Positions 17,357 through 26,110 of a stretch of DNA of 64,000 bases are shown piece after piece. The DNA is from Leifsonia sp. CL147 (GTDB taxonomy: Bacteria; Actinomycetota; Actinomycetes; Actinomycetales; Microbacteriaceae). Within the stretch, counting starts at the first letter, position 1. Every line of letters starts with the position of its first letter. The translations under genes were made by a program, and so were the position numbers. The notes beneath the pieces were generated by a model. The model searched no databases, had not been told where the DNA came from, and worked only from the letters and a program-made list of their open reading frames with translations. Where the stretch lies: contig NZ_FOTM01000005.1 in NCBI RefSeq assembly GCF_900114565.1, positions 165,928 through 229,927 of the forward strand. The letters run 5' to 3'.

Positions 17357-17362
17357 ATGTTA
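17357..17362 (-). promoter_or_regulatory. -10 hexamer of leaderless proS transcript
   Basis: Minus-strand TAACAT, then 6 nt (GGAACG), then the GTG start. No ribosome-binding site is evident. Confidence 0.58.
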
Positions 17363-17407
17363 GAGGGCAGCCGGGAAGGCCACCGTCCGCCCGTCGGAGG
17401 CGGCGGC

Positions 17408-17413
17408 TAGGGT
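17408..17413 (+). promoter_or_regulatory. -10 hexamer of leaderless RNase II-like transcript
   Basis: TAGGGT, 6 nt, ATG at 17420. Together with the proS hexamer it forms two divergent leaderless promoters within 69 bp. Confidence 0.58.
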
Positions 17414-17419
17414 GGCGGC

Positions 17420-18850
17420 ATGTCCGACCGCCGGACCCGCGTCGCCCCCTCGGCGTCCGCCGCGCCGCTCGCCGCGTCCCTCGCCGCCTTCCGGCGCGAA
17501 CTCGGACTGCCCGACGCCTTTCCCCCGGAGGTCGAGGCGGAGGCGCAGGCAGTGGCGGCCGCGCATCCCCTGCCCGGCGCCGACCTCACGGACGTTCCCT
17601 TCCTCACCATCGATCCAGCGGGCGCCACCGACCTGGACCAGGCGCTGCACCTCTCCCGGGATGGCGACGGCTTCCGCGTCCGCTATGCGATCGCCGACGT
17701 CCCAGCCCTCGTGATTGCGGGCGGCCGGGTGGATGCGGAGGCCCGGCGCCGCGGCCAGACGCTCTACGCCCCCGACGGCCGCGTGCCGCTGCATCCCTCC
17801 GCCATCGGTGAGGACGCCGGGTCTCTCTTGCCGGGCGTCGTGCGGGGCGCGTTCGTCTGGGACATCGTCCTCGACCCCGACGGGCACGAGAGGTCCGTGC
17901 AGGTCGCGCGGGCGCGTATCCGCTCCCGGCGGCAATGGTCCTACGACGAGGCCCAGACGGCGATCGACGACGGGACCGCTCCGCCGGAGCTGGCGCTCCT
18001 CCGAGAGATCGGCGCACTGCGCATCGCGTGCGAACGGGAACGCGGCGGCGCCAGCCTGAACACCCCCGACGAGGAGGTCGTCGTCCGCGACGGCACCTAC
18101 GTCCTCCAGCGCCGCGCATCGCTGCCTGTCGAGGAGTGGAACGCCCAGCTCTCGCTGCTGACCGGGATGGCGGCTGCGCGCTTGATGCTGGAGGCGCGGG
18201 TCGGCATCCTGCGCACCATGCCTCCACCCAGCGCCGACGCGTTCACGGCCTTCCGGGCGGCGACCGTGGCCCTCGGCCGCGGCTGGCCCGAGGGCATGCC
18301 GTACGGCGAGTACCTGCGGACGCTCGACCGCGCCGACCCGAAGGCAGCCGCCGTCCTGCAGGCGGCCACCAGTCTGTTCCGTGGCGCCGGCTACGTCGCA
18401 CTCGATGGTGCAGCACCGGCCGACCCTCAACAGGCCGCCATCGCTGCGCCGTACGCCCACGTCACGGCGCCGCTCCGGCGGCTGGTCGATCGCTGGGGGC
18501 TGGTCATCTGCGAGGCCATCTGCGCCGGTACGCCCGTGCCGGCCTGGGCCCGGAGCTCCCTGGCGGCGCTGCCCTCGATCATGGGCGCGTCCTCCCGGCT
18601 GGCGGCACAGGTGGATGCCGGCGCAGTGGATCGGGTGGAGGCCGCCCTGCTCAGCTCACGCGTCGGGTCCGAACTGGATGCGACAGTGCTCGCGGTGCGC
18701 AACGGCACCGTCCTCGTCCAGTTGGACGATCCGCTGGTGTCGGCCTCGGCCCCGCGGCCGGACGGGGTCCTACCGGGCGACCGGGTCCGTCTCCGGGTTC
18801 AGGCGGCCGACATCGCCACGGGCACGGTCGCATTCGAGCCTGTCACCTGA
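17420..18850 (+). CDS. RNase II/R-type (RNB domain) exoribonuclease
   Basis: 476 residues. The RNB catalytic centre reads FLTIDPAGATDLDQAL (family: DP.DA.DLDDA), with the late motif HVTAPLRRLVDRW. The metal-binding aspartates are conserved, so 3'-to-5' exonuclease activity is plausible. It is shorter than RNase R (~800) and has no recognisable N-terminal cold-shock domains; a short S1-like remnant may exist at the C-terminus (VLAVRNGTVLVQLDDP). This compact form is common in actinobacteria. A strong terminator follows. Confidence 0.85.
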   Translation: MSDRRTRVAPSASAAPLAASLAAFRRELGLPDAFPPEVEAEAQAVAAAHPLPGADLTDVPFLTIDPAGATDLDQALHLSRDGDGFRVRYAIADVPALVIAGGRVDAEARRRGQTLYAPDGRVPLHPSAIGEDAGSLLPGVVRGAFVWDIVLDPDGHERSVQVARARIRSRRQWSYDEAQTAIDDGTAPPELALLREIGALRIACERERGGASLNTPDEEVVVRDGTYVLQRRASLPVEEWNAQLSLLTGMAAARLMLEARVGILRTMPPPSADAFTAFRAATVALGRGWPEGMPYGEYLRTLDRADPKAAAVLQAATSLFRGAGYVALDGAAPADPQQAAIAAPYAHVTAPLRRLVDRWGLVICEAICAGTPVPAWARSSLAALPSIMGASSRLAAQVDAGAVDRVEAALLSSRVGSELDATVLAVRNGTVLVQLDDPLVSASAPRPDGVLPGDRVRLRVQAADIATGTVAFEPVT

Positions 18851-18893
18851 GGAAAGGGAGGACTTCCGCGCCCGCGCGCGGCGTGTCGTACGG

Positions 18894-18939
18894 AAACGGA
18901 GGAGGTCCGGCTGCCTGAGCAGACGGACCTCCTCCGTTT
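18894..18939. terminator. Strong bidirectional terminator
   Basis: Sixteen-bp perfect stem (AAACGGAGGAGGTCCG at 18894-18909 with its complement at 18924-18939), 14-nt loop, run of T to 18940. It separates the RNB gene from ispG, which converge. Confidence 0.92.
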
Positions 18940-18951
18940 TCGACGGCCCGG

Positions 18952-20106
18952 TCAGTGTGCGCCGACGGAGACCGTCGGCTCGCCCGAGGCCTGGTCGCCC
19001 ATCTCGTCGGCGAGGCGGTTCGCCTCGGCGATGAGGGTCGCCACGATCTCCGACTCGGGCACCGTCTTGATCACTTCGCCCTTGACGAAGATCTGGCCCT
19101 TGCCGTTTCCGCTCGCAACGCCGAGGTCGGCCTCACGGGCTTCGCCCGGGCCGTTCACCACGCAGCCCATGACGGCCACGCGCAGCGGCACGCTCATGCC
19201 CTGCAGGCCTTCGGTGACGCTGTCGGCGAGCGAGTACACATCCACCTGAGCCCGGCCGCAGCTGGGGCACGAGACGATCTCGAGCTTGCGCTCGCGGAGG
19301 TTCAGAGACTGCAGGATCTGCAGGCCCACCTTCACCTCTTCTGCCGGGGGCGCGGACAGCGAGACCCGGATGGTGTCTCCGATGCCCTCCCCGAGCAGGA
19401 TGCCGAACGCGGTCGCCGACTTGATGGTGCCCTGGAACGCGGGCCCCGCCTCGGTCACCCCGAGGTGGAGCGGCCAGTCGCCGCGCTCGGCGAGGAGCCG
19501 GTACGCCTTCACCATCACGATGGGATCGTTGTGCTTGACGGAGATCTTGAAGTCGTGGAAGTCGTGCTCCTCGAACAGGCTCGCCTCCCAGACCGCCGAC
19601 TCGACGAGGGCCTCCGCGGTCGCCTTGCCGTACTTCTCCAGCAGCCGCGGGTCGAGCGAACCGGCGTTCACACCGATCCTCAGCGAGACATCCGCCGCCT
19701 TCGCACGCTTGGCGATCTCGGCGATCTGGTCGTCGAACTTGCGGATGTTGCCCGGGTTCACCCGGACCCCCGCGCAGCCGGCATCGATCGCGGCGTACAC
19801 GTAGTTCGGCTGGAAGTGGATGTCGGCGATGACCGGGATCTGGCTCTTCTTGGCGATGATCGGCAGCGCCTCCGCGTCGTCCCGGCTGGGCACGGCGACG
19901 CGGACGATGTCGCAGCCGGAGGCCGTGAGCTCGGCGATCTGCTGCAGCGTGGCGTTGATGTTGGTCGTCGGCGTCGTGGTCATCGACTGGACGCTGATGG
20001 GCGCATCCCCTCCGACCAGGACTTTGCCCACCCGGATCTGGCGGGACGTGCGACGAGGTGCGAGGGTTTCGGGGACTTTGGGCATCCCCAGATTGATTGC
20101 TGCCAC
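18952..20106 (-). CDS. ispG: 4-hydroxy-3-methylbut-2-enyl diphosphate synthase (IspG/GcpE)
   Basis: 384 residues; the [4Fe-4S] enzyme that converts MEcPP to HMBPP in the MEP isoprenoid pathway. Iron-sulphur ligands are visible in [13 protein letters not shown] and [12 protein letters not shown]. The N-terminal TIM barrel starts [24 protein letters not shown] at 20106 follows TAGGAT by 7 nt. It is co-oriented with rseP and dxr upstream, the conserved actinobacterial dxr-rseP-ispG order. Confidence 0.96.
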   Translation of the reverse strand: MAAINLGMPKVPETLAPRRTSRQIRVGKVLVGGDAPISVQSMTTTPTTNINATLQQIAELTASGCDIVRVAVPSRDDAEALPIIAKKSQIPVIADIHFQPNYVYAAIDAGCAGVRVNPGNIRKFDDQIAEIAKRAKAADVSLRIGVNAGSLDPRLLEKYGKATAEALVESAVWEASLFEEHDFHDFKISVKHNDPIVMVKAYRLLAERGDWPLHLGVTEAGPAFQGTIKSATAFGILLGEGIGDTIRVSLSAPPAEEVKVGLQILQSLNLRERKLEIVSCPSCGRAQVDVYSLADSVTEGLQGMSVPLRVAVMGCVVNGPGEAREADLGVASGNGKGQIFVKGEVIKTVPESEIVATLIAEANRLADEMGDQASGEPTVSVGAH

Positions 20107-20113
20107 GCGCTCA

Positions 20114-20119
20114 ATCCTA
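20114..20119 (-). promoter_or_regulatory. -10 hexamer of leaderless ispG transcript
   Basis: Minus-strand TAGGAT, 7 nt, then GTG. An own promoter would allow ispG to be read apart from rseP and dxr. Confidence 0.5.
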
Positions 20120-20206
20120 CGCGGCAGGGTGGGAGGCGGCTGGACATCCGCCGAGCGCCTGGCACCCGCGGAACAGCCCGGAACAGCCGGGAACTACCCC
20201 CGACGC

Positions 20207-21538
20207 TCAGCCGAAGAGGTTGACCGGCTTCACGATGTCGGCGTACATCAGCAGCACGCTCATCCCGCCGAGGACGACGACGACGGCGAACGTGAGGGGC
20301 ATCAGCTTGGCCATATCGACCGGCCCCGGGTCGCGGCGGCGGAACAGCTTCGCGACCGAGCGGCGCAGCCCTTCCCACAGCGCCCCGGCGATGTGCCCGC
20401 CGTCGAGCGGGAGCAGCGGGACCAGGTTGAAGACGAACAGGGCGATGTTGAGCGAGGCCAGCATCCCGATCATCGTGTAGACCTTGTCCACCACCGGTAC
20501 CCCGTCCAGAGCGGTCAGCTCGCCGGCGGCACGGCCGATGCCGACGACGCTGATGGGCCCGTTCGGGTCGCGCTGGCCGGAACCGAACGCGGCGTTCCAG
20601 ACATCCACCATGCGCTGCGGGAGGTGCACGAACACGTTGACGACCGCTCCGGTCTGCGCTCCCACGGCCGGAAGCACCGACGTCACCGGCTGCGGGACGA
20701 GCTTGGCCACCGGCCCGATGCCGACGAAGCCGACCGTGAGGGTCTCGATCCCCCCGGACGCGTTCTTCACGACGGCGCCGTTCGCGTCGGTCTTGGCCAC
20801 CTCGTTGACCACGGGGGTCATCTGAACGGTACGCTCCTGACCGCCGCGGCTCAGCACGATGGTGAGGGTGCGGCCGGCCGAATCCCGGATGATCGAGGTG
20901 GACTGGTCCCAGCTCGTGATCTTCGTTCCGTCGATGCTGACGATCGTGTCGCCGGGCTTGAGCCCGGCAGCGGCGGCCGGCCCCTGGGCGGCACCGGCCG
21001 GGCACGTCTGGCTCGTGCTGCCCGCCGGCAGCACGCACTGGCTGACGGTCGCCACCGTGGTCGAGCTCTGCGGCACACCGAACCCCATCAGGAGCACGCC
21101 GAACAGGGCGACGGCGATCACCAGGTTCATGAACGGCCCGCCGAACATGATGACGATCCGCTTCCAGACCGGGAGGCGGTAGAAGGTGCGCTCCTCCTCG
21201 CCGACGGCGACGGTCTCCGAGCTGGCCGTCCGCGCATCCTGCGCCATCTGCTGCATGAAGCCGGTGGTCGCATTGCGGCCGCGACCGCCGTCCTTGCCGG
21301 GAGGGAACATCCCGATCATCGAGATGTAGCCGCCGAGCGGGATGGCCTTCACGCCGTACTCCGTCTCGCCGCGACGGAACGAGAACAGCGTCTTTCCGAA
21401 GCCGATCATGTACTGCGTGACTTTGACGCCGAATAGCTTCGCGGGAACGAGGTGGCCGATCTCGTGCAGAGCGATCGACACGGCGACGCCGATCAGGATG
21501 ATGACGACGCCGAGGACGAACAGGAGCACGGATTCCAC
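20207..21538 (-). CDS. rseP: Site-2 membrane metalloprotease (RseP/Rip1 family)
   Basis: 443 residues, intramembrane zinc protease. HEIGH (residues 26-30) is the zinc motif, VPLLPLDGGH the second conserved site near the C-terminus, and a PDZ domain lies between (around AAAGLKPGDTIVSIDGT). Four or so membrane helices. Homologues cleave anti-sigma factors and other membrane proteins. GTG at 21538 follows TAGCCT by 6 nt. An insert after the second helix (GTCQ-like stretch with three Cys, AVLPAGSTSQTCPAG) is longer than in E. coli RseP. Confidence 0.93.
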   Translation of the reverse strand: MESVLLFVLGVVIILIGVAVSIALHEIGHLVPAKLFGVKVTQYMIGFGKTLFSFRRGETEYGVKAIPLGGYISMIGMFPPGKDGGRGRNATTGFMQQMAQDARTASSETVAVGEEERTFYRLPVWKRIVIMFGGPFMNLVIAVALFGVLLMGFGVPQSSTTVATVSQCVLPAGSTSQTCPAGAAQGPAAAAGLKPGDTIVSIDGTKITSWDQSTSIIRDSAGRTLTIVLSRGGQERTVQMTPVVNEVAKTDANGAVVKNASGGIETLTVGFVGIGPVAKLVPQPVTSVLPAVGAQTGAVVNVFVHLPQRMVDVWNAAFGSGQRDPNGPISVVGIGRAAGELTALDGVPVVDKVYTMIGMLASLNIALFVFNLVPLLPLDGGHIAGALWEGLRRSVAKLFRRRDPGPVDMAKLMPLTFAVVVVLGGMSVLLMYADIVKPVNLFG

Positions 21539-21544
21539 GGCTCC

Positions 21545-21550
21545 AGGCTA
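21545..21550 (-). promoter_or_regulatory. -10 hexamer of leaderless rseP transcript
   Basis: Minus-strand TAGCCT, 6 nt (GGAGCC), then GTG. GGAGCC could also act as a very close ribosome-binding site, so the leaderless reading is less certain here. Confidence 0.5.
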
Positions 21551-21658
21551 GCGCCGGACGCCTTGGAAGAGGCCGCGAGCCGCCTCGGTACGCGCTATGC
21601 GGCCGCTCTGCGGCCGCTCTGCAGCTCGTCCGCTTCTCACGCAGCGATCACGCAGCGA

Positions 21659-22747
21659 TCAGGCGGCGATCAGCGCGTCCGCCTTCGCCCGCGCCCAGCG
21701 CTCTGCTTCGGCGAGCGAATCCCGCGTGAGCACCCCGGCCGGGACGTGCGCATCGACCACACGCTCCACCGTCTCGAGGATGTCGAGGTAGCCGATCGCG
21801 CCCGCGTGGAACGCAGCCACCGCCTGCTCGTTGGCCGCATTGAAGACCGCCGGATAGGTCCCTCCCATCAGGCCGACGCGTTTGGCGAGGGCGACGGCCG
21901 GGAAGGCGTCTCCGTCCAGCGGCTCGAAGGTCCAGGTGTGGGCCCTCGTCCAGTCCAGCGGCGTGCCGACGTCCGGAACGCGATCGGGCCAGCCGAGTCC
22001 CAGCGAGATCGGCAGCCGCATGTCGGGCGGGGACGCCTGCGCGATCGTCGAGCCGTCGACGAACTCGACCATCGAGTGGATGACGGACTGCGGATGCACG
22101 GTGACCTCGATCCGGTCGTACGGCACGTCGAACAGGAGGTGCGCCTCGATGACCTCCAGGCCCTTGTTCACGAGCGTCGAGGAGTTCGTGGTCACGACGA
22201 GCCCCATGTCCCAGGTGGGATGCGCCAGCGCCTCCTTCGGCGTCACCTCCCGGAGCGCCTCCCGCGACCGTCCGCGGAAAGGTCCGCCGGACGCGGTGAG
22301 GACCAGTCGCCGCACTTCGGAGGCCGCTCCGGCCCGCAGGGCTTGGGCGATCGCCGAGTGCTCGGAGTCGACGGGGACGATCTGGCCGGGCGCGGCGGCC
22401 TGCTTCACGAGGCCGCCGCCGACGATCAGCGACTCCTTGTTCGCCAGCGCCAGCAGCGCGCCCGCCTCCAGCGCTGCCAGGGTCGGACCGAGACCGACGG
22501 AACCGGTGATCCCGTTGAGCACCACATCCGCTTCGACCGACCGCACCAGCAGTTCCGAATCGTCCGCGCCGAGGGCCGTGTCCACTACGCCGAAGCGTTC
22601 GGCCTGCGCCGCGAGCTCGTCCGCCTTGCGCCCGGCGCTCAGGCCGACGACGCGGAACAGATCCGGATTGGCCGCCACGACCTCCAGCGCCTGCGTTCCG
22701 ATGGAACCGGTGGACCCGAGGATGATGACTCTGCGCACGAAGGCCAT
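21659..22747 (-). CDS. dxr: 1-deoxy-D-xylulose 5-phosphate reductoisomerase
   Basis: 362 residues; makes 2-C-methyl-D-erythritol 4-phosphate with NADPH, the committed MEP step and the fosmidomycin target. N-terminal nucleotide fold [16 protein letters not shown], then [20 protein letters not shown] with metal-binding Asp/Glu, and the HPTWDMG and [16 protein letters not shown] motifs. Start is ambiguous: ATG 22747 or 22756, neither with a strong ribosome-binding site. Also called ispC. Heads the dxr-rseP-ispG block. Confidence 0.94.
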   Translation of the reverse strand: MAFVRRVIILGSTGSIGTQALEVVAANPDLFRVVGLSAGRKADELAAQAERFGVVDTALGADDSELLVRSVEADVVLNGITGSVGLGPTLAALEAGALLALANKESLIVGGGLVKQAAAPGQIVPVDSEHSAIAQALRAGAASEVRRLVLTASGGPFRGRSREALREVTPKEALAHPTWDMGLVVTTNSSTLVNKGLEVIEAHLLFDVPYDRIEVTVHPQSVIHSMVEFVDGSTIAQASPPDMRLPISLGLGWPDRVPDVGTPLDWTRAHTWTFEPLDGDAFPAVALAKRVGLMGGTYPAVFNAANEQAVAAFHAGAIGYLDILETVERVVDAHVPAGVLTRDSLAEAERWARAKADALIAA

Positions 22748-22811
22748 GGTACGCATGGCGCCCCGGCCCGGGCAGCCGAGGCAGCGGAACCGTCGCCTCC
22801 TCCACGCTGGC

Positions 22812-22858
22812 AGAAACGGAGGATTCTGCGTACCTTCAGCCCTGCATCGCCTCCGTTT
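22812..22858. repeat. Inverted repeat upstream of dxr (AAACGGAGG type)
   Basis: GAAACGGAGG and its complement are separated by about 27 nt. The same AAACGGAGG arm forms the terminator at 18894-18939, so this may terminate readthrough toward dxr or from gabT. Confidence 0.55.
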
Positions 22859-22890
22859 CCCGCGTTCGTCGGGCGCGTCGCGCGCATCCA

Positions 22891-22952
22891 CCTCCCTTTC
22901 CGACGGCGATGACTCGGAATGCGACACTCCGACGAAGGGTCGGGAAGGGAGG
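22891..22952. repeat. 14-bp inverted repeat with AAAGGGAGG-type arms
   Basis: CCTCCCTTTCCGAC (22891-22904) pairs with 22939-22952 with a single G-T wobble; the loop is 34 nt. It may terminate gabT. Further short inverted repeats (CTCCGATTGCCGGAG near 23022 and 23101) fill the rest of this 445-bp gene-free gap (22748-23192), in which I see no gene. Confidence 0.65.
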
Positions 22953-23151
22953 AATCCGTGAAGGACACGCCCGCTGAACGCGACAAAGGGAGGCGATTCC
23001 GGTCGAGCCGCACGATTCCTCCTCCGATTGCCGGAGGCATGAGGCCCGGCTCCGGCTCGGGAGGCACGAGGCCTGGCTGCGATTGCCGGAGGCAGAGCTG
23101 GCTCCGATTGCCGGAGGCATGAGGCCCGCCTCCGGCTCGGCGCCAGAGTGG

Positions 23152-23196
23152 CCGGCTCAGCCGGCTCAGCCGGCTCAGCCGGCTCAGCCGGCTCAG
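23152..23196. repeat. Five tandem copies of a 9-bp unit at the gabT 3' end
   Basis: CCGGCTCAG is repeated five times without change. On the minus strand each unit contains TGA in the gabT frame, so the natural stop at 23193-23195 is followed by four more in-frame stops. Confidence 0.9.
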
Positions 23197-24530
23197 CCGA
23201 GACGGCCGAGCGCCTCCTCGAGCACGGTCGCGGCGTCGTCGATCAGCTCGTCGCTGATGACGACCGACGGCAGCAGACGCAGCACGCTGTCCCAGCTGCC
23301 CGCATCGAGCGGGATGACGCCGTTGCGGGTCGCGTGGGCGAGCACCGCCTTCAGCGCCTCCGGGTTGGGCGTCTTCGTGCCGGGGACGACCAGCTCGACG
23401 CCGAACATCGCGCCCTTTCCACGCACCTCCCCGACGACCGGGAACCGCTCGGCCCAATCGCCGATGCGCGCCCACAGCGCCTGCTCGACGCGGCGGGCCT
23501 GGGCCAGCAGGTCCTCCTTCTCGAACACCTCGAACACCGCGAGGGCCGCAGCAGTCGACACGGGGTTGCCACCGAAGGTGCCGCCGATTCCGCCGGGCTG
23601 GACGGCATCCATGATCTCGGCGCGTCCGGTGACCGCGGCCAGCGGGAAGCCGCCCGCGATGCCCTTGGCGCTCGTGACGAGGTCGGGGACGACGCCGTGG
23701 TGCTCGATCGAGTACCACGTACCGGTGCGGCCGATCCCGGCCTGGATCTCGTCGGCGACGAACACGATGCCGTTCTCGGCGCAGAACTCGGCGAGACGCG
23801 CGAAGTACCCGGGCGCCGGGATGATTATCCCGCCGTCGCCCTGGATGGGCTCGACGAAGAGCGCGGCCAGCTCGGTCGCGCCGATGTGGGTGCGGATGTA
23901 GTCGATCGTCCGCTCCGCAGCCTCTTCGCCGGTCATGCCCTCCGGGTCGCGGAAGGGGTAGCTGATCGGGAGGCTGTAGATCTCGCCCGGGAAGGGACCC
24001 ATGCCCGCGCGCTCCGGCCAGGGCCGGTACGTCATCGCCATCGTGAGGTTGGTGCGCCCGTGGAAGGCGTGGTCGAGCGTCGCGATCGCCCGGCGACCGG
24101 TGTACTTGCGGGCGATCTTGACCGCGTTCTCCACGGCTTCCGCACCGGAGTTGACAAGGATGCTGTGCTTCTCGAAGTCGCCCGGCGTGATCTCTGCGAG
24201 CTTCTCGGCGACCGCGATGTAGTTCTCGTACGGCGTCACGGTGAACAGCGTGTGCGTGAGCTTCGCGGCCTGCTCCGCCGCCGCTGCCGCCACCGCCGGA
24301 TGCGCGTGCCCGATCGTGGTGACACCGATCCCGCAGCCGAGATCGATCAGGCGGTTGCCGTCCACATCCACGAGGATGGCGCCGGATCCCGACTCCATGT
24401 AGATGTTCGCGAGCGTGCCCGCTCCCCGGCTCACAGCGGCCACGCGGCGCTGCTGCAGCTCGACCGAGCGCGGACCGGGCAGTTCGGTGACGAGATGACG
24501 GGACTGGGGCACGGAGAATTCGCGGGACAT
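23193..24530 (-). CDS. gabT: Class III aminotransferase, 4-aminobutyrate type
   Basis: 445 residues, PLP-dependent transaminase probably moving the amino group of 4-aminobutyrate or a similar omega-amino acid to 2-oxoglutarate. Visible: [46 protein letters not shown] and the PLP lysine in [14 protein letters not shown], then [10 protein letters not shown]. Start set at ATG 24530, 7 nt after TACGAT; the in-frame ATG at 24539 overlaps that hexamer. It is paralogous to the gene at 28594. Divergent from the FKBP gene. Confidence 0.88.
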   Translation of the reverse strand: MSREFSVPQSRHLVTELPGPRSVELQQRRVAAVSRGAGTLANIYMESGSGAILVDVDGNRLIDLGCGIGVTTIGHAHPAVAAAAAEQAAKLTHTLFTVTPYENYIAVAEKLAEITPGDFEKHSILVNSGAEAVENAVKIARKYTGRRAIATLDHAFHGRTNLTMAMTYRPWPERAGMGPFPGEIYSLPISYPFRDPEGMTGEEAAERTIDYIRTHIGATELAALFVEPIQGDGGIIIPAPGYFARLAEFCAENGIVFVADEIQAGIGRTGTWYSIEHHGVVPDLVTSAKGIAGGFPLAAVTGRAEIMDAVQPGGIGGTFGGNPVSTAAALAVFEVFEKEDLLAQARRVEQALWARIGDWAERFPVVGEVRGKGAMFGVELVVPGTKTPNPEALKAVLAHATRNGVIPLDAGSWDSVLRLLPSVVISDELIDDAATVLEEALGRLG

Positions 24531-24537
24531 GCCCTCC

Positions 24538-24543
24538 ATCGTA
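24538..24543 (-). promoter_or_regulatory. -10 hexamer of leaderless gabT transcript
   Basis: Minus-strand TACGAT, 7 nt (GGAGGGC), ATG at 24530. The same hexamer and spacing precede the prenyltransferase gene at 51534. Confidence 0.52.
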
Positions 24544-24614
24544 AGTGGACCATCCAGCGCTCCCAGGCGCGGCTGTCAGCCGGGACGAAGACTGATAGGG
24601 CAGGATGGTCGACC

Positions 24615-25598
24615 GTGCGTACCTCTCTCAAGGCTCTGACCGCGACCGCGGCGGCCGCCCTCCTCGTCGGAGGCCTTGCGGCCTGCAGCTCCTCGTCGCC
24701 CACCAGCGGCTCCACCGCGACGCCCGCCGGCGCGGCGTGCCAGAACGTGAAGCCGGGTGACACGTCGAAGTCGATCAAGGTGACCGGCGCGTTCGGGAGC
24801 GACCCGACCGTGACCTTCTCGACGCCGCTCAAGGTGACCGGCACCGAGCGCACCGTCCTCATCACGGGGAAGGGTGCCAAGACCACCAGCGGCCAGACTC
24901 TGGGCCTCGGCCTCGCCGCCTACAACGGCACCACCGGGAAGGCGATCGCCCCGTCGGAGGGCTTCGGCGCGAATGCACCGGTCACGGCCAAAATCGACCC
25001 CAAATCGTTCCTGCCTGGCTTCGTCAGCGCAGCGGACTGCCTGCCCGTCGGGTCGCGCGCCGTTGTGACGACGACGGCCGAGGGCGCCTTCGGCTCCGGA
25101 TACGCCCAGCTCGGCGTCAAGCAGACGGACCCCATCGTCATCGTCACCGACGTGCGCAGTGTCCCGGTGATGCGGGCGACGGGCAAGGCGGTCACCCCGC
25201 CTGCCGGGTTCCCCGCGGTGAAGCTCAACGCCAAGACGGGCGAGCCGACCATCACCATCCCGAAGTCCGCCGCGCCGACGGAGACGAAGATCGGTCTCCT
25301 GAAGCAGGGAACCGGCGAGACGGTCCAGGCGAACGATACGGTGACGATCCAATATAAGGGCGTGCTCTGGCGCAACGGTCAGACCTTCGACGCCACGTGG
25401 ACTCGCGGAACACCGTATACGAACACCGCATCAGGATTCGTCCCTGGTTTCACCAAAGCCCTCGTCGGCCAAAAGGTCGGCTCGCAGGTCATCGCAATCA
25501 TCCCCCCTGCGGACGGCTACGGAAGCGCCGGAAATGGTGACATCAAGGCTACTGACACGATGGTCTTCGTGGTCGACATCCTGCGAGCGGCCAATTAG
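24615..25598 (+). CDS. FKBP-type peptidyl-prolyl isomerase, lipoprotein
   Basis: 327 residues. A lipoprotein signal ends GGLAACSSSS (lipobox LAAC), so the protein is anchored outside the membrane. It has two FKBP-like halves: a diverged N-terminal one (about residues 45-185) and a better conserved C-terminal one (about 215-327; TVTIQYKGVLWRNGQTFDAT, VPGFTKALVGQKVGSQVIAI, DGYGSAGNGDIKATDTMVFV). It likely assists folding of secreted proteins. GTG start at 24615; the open frame continues far upstream but there it opposes gabT. Confidence 0.88.
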   Translation: MRTSLKALTATAAAALLVGGLAACSSSSPTSGSTATPAGAACQNVKPGDTSKSIKVTGAFGSDPTVTFSTPLKVTGTERTVLITGKGAKTTSGQTLGLGLAAYNGTTGKAIAPSEGFGANAPVTAKIDPKSFLPGFVSAADCLPVGSRAVVTTTAEGAFGSGYAQLGVKQTDPIVIVTDVRSVPVMRATGKAVTPPAGFPAVKLNAKTGEPTITIPKSAAPTETKIGLLKQGTGETVQANDTVTIQYKGVLWRNGQTFDATWTRGTPYTNTASGFVPGFTKALVGQKVGSQVIAIIPPADGYGSAGNGDIKATDTMVFVVDILRAAN

Positions 25599-25610
25599 GT
25601 CATCACCACG

Positions 25611-25640
25611 TTGTAGTATTCAAATATCGGTTTCTATGCT
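25611..25640 (+). promoter_or_regulatory. Promoter of the small secreted protein gene
   Basis: TTGTAG (25611-25616), 18-nt A+T-rich spacer, TATGCT (25635-25640). A transcript would start near 25647, giving a leader of about 35 nt with AAAGGAAA before the ATG at 25681. Confidence 0.65.
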
Positions 25641-25680
25641 AGGTAGTGCCTGTTAGTGGGCGCCGAATGAAAGGAAACCG

Positions 25681-26001
25681 ATGAAGAAGAAGATTCTCGC
25701 CGCCGTGGCCCTCGCCGCAACGCTGTCTCTCTCTGCCCCGGCCGGAGCCCAAGCTGCGGTCACCTGGACTGCACCCGGATGCACGACAACGGGCGTCTGC
25801 ATGAAGCGGGGGGACGGCACGCCCGTGGGGTACGACGGGACAGGATCCGCGTCAATCAGTCAGGGAAACATCCGATCTGTGGCCGCGGGCAACCGCACGA
25901 CCACTATCCGTCTTGCGACAGGCACGACGTATGTGATCCAGGCGACAAAGATGATCACCTTCCCGAACGCCCTGCAGACGGTGGTGTCCATCTCGCGCTG
26001 A
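25681..26001 (+). CDS. Small secreted protein of unknown function
   Basis: 106 residues. A clear signal peptide (MKKKILAAVALAATLSLSAP, cleavage near AQA-AV) leaves a mature protein of about 80 residues with two Cys (GCTTTGVC) that may form a disulphide, then Gly/Thr/Ser-rich beta-like sequence. I do not recognise a family. Lys-rich n-region, a good ribosome-binding site, its own promoter and a terminator at 26007 show an autonomous gene. Upstream DNA is clearly richer in A+T than its neighbours, which may mean recent acquisition. Confidence 0.8.
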   Translation: MKKKILAAVALAATLSLSAPAGAQAAVTWTAPGCTTTGVCMKRGDGTPVGYDGTGSASISQGNIRSVAAGNRTTTIRLATGTTYVIQATKMITFPNALQTVVSISR

Positions 26002-26006
26002 TCCAC

Positions 26007-26037
26007 GTGGCGCGCCCGGACCTGCTGGGCGCGCCAC
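26007..26037. terminator. Terminator after the small secreted protein gene
   Basis: Eleven-bp perfect stem GTGGCGCGCCC with 9-nt loop, starting 5 bp after the stop codon. No T-run, as is common in actinobacteria. Confidence 0.8.
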
Positions 26038-26110
26038 CTCGGCTGGAGGGGCCTGTCGCGGAAGCTTCAAGAGTCCGAAGCGCGAGACCGGATGTCCAGG
26101 TACGCACGGT

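Noticed and set aside
23152-23196. Tandem array considered as a CRISPR or phase-variation tract.
   Set aside because: Nine-bp units without spacers, no cas genes, and the array lies at and beyond the stop codon.
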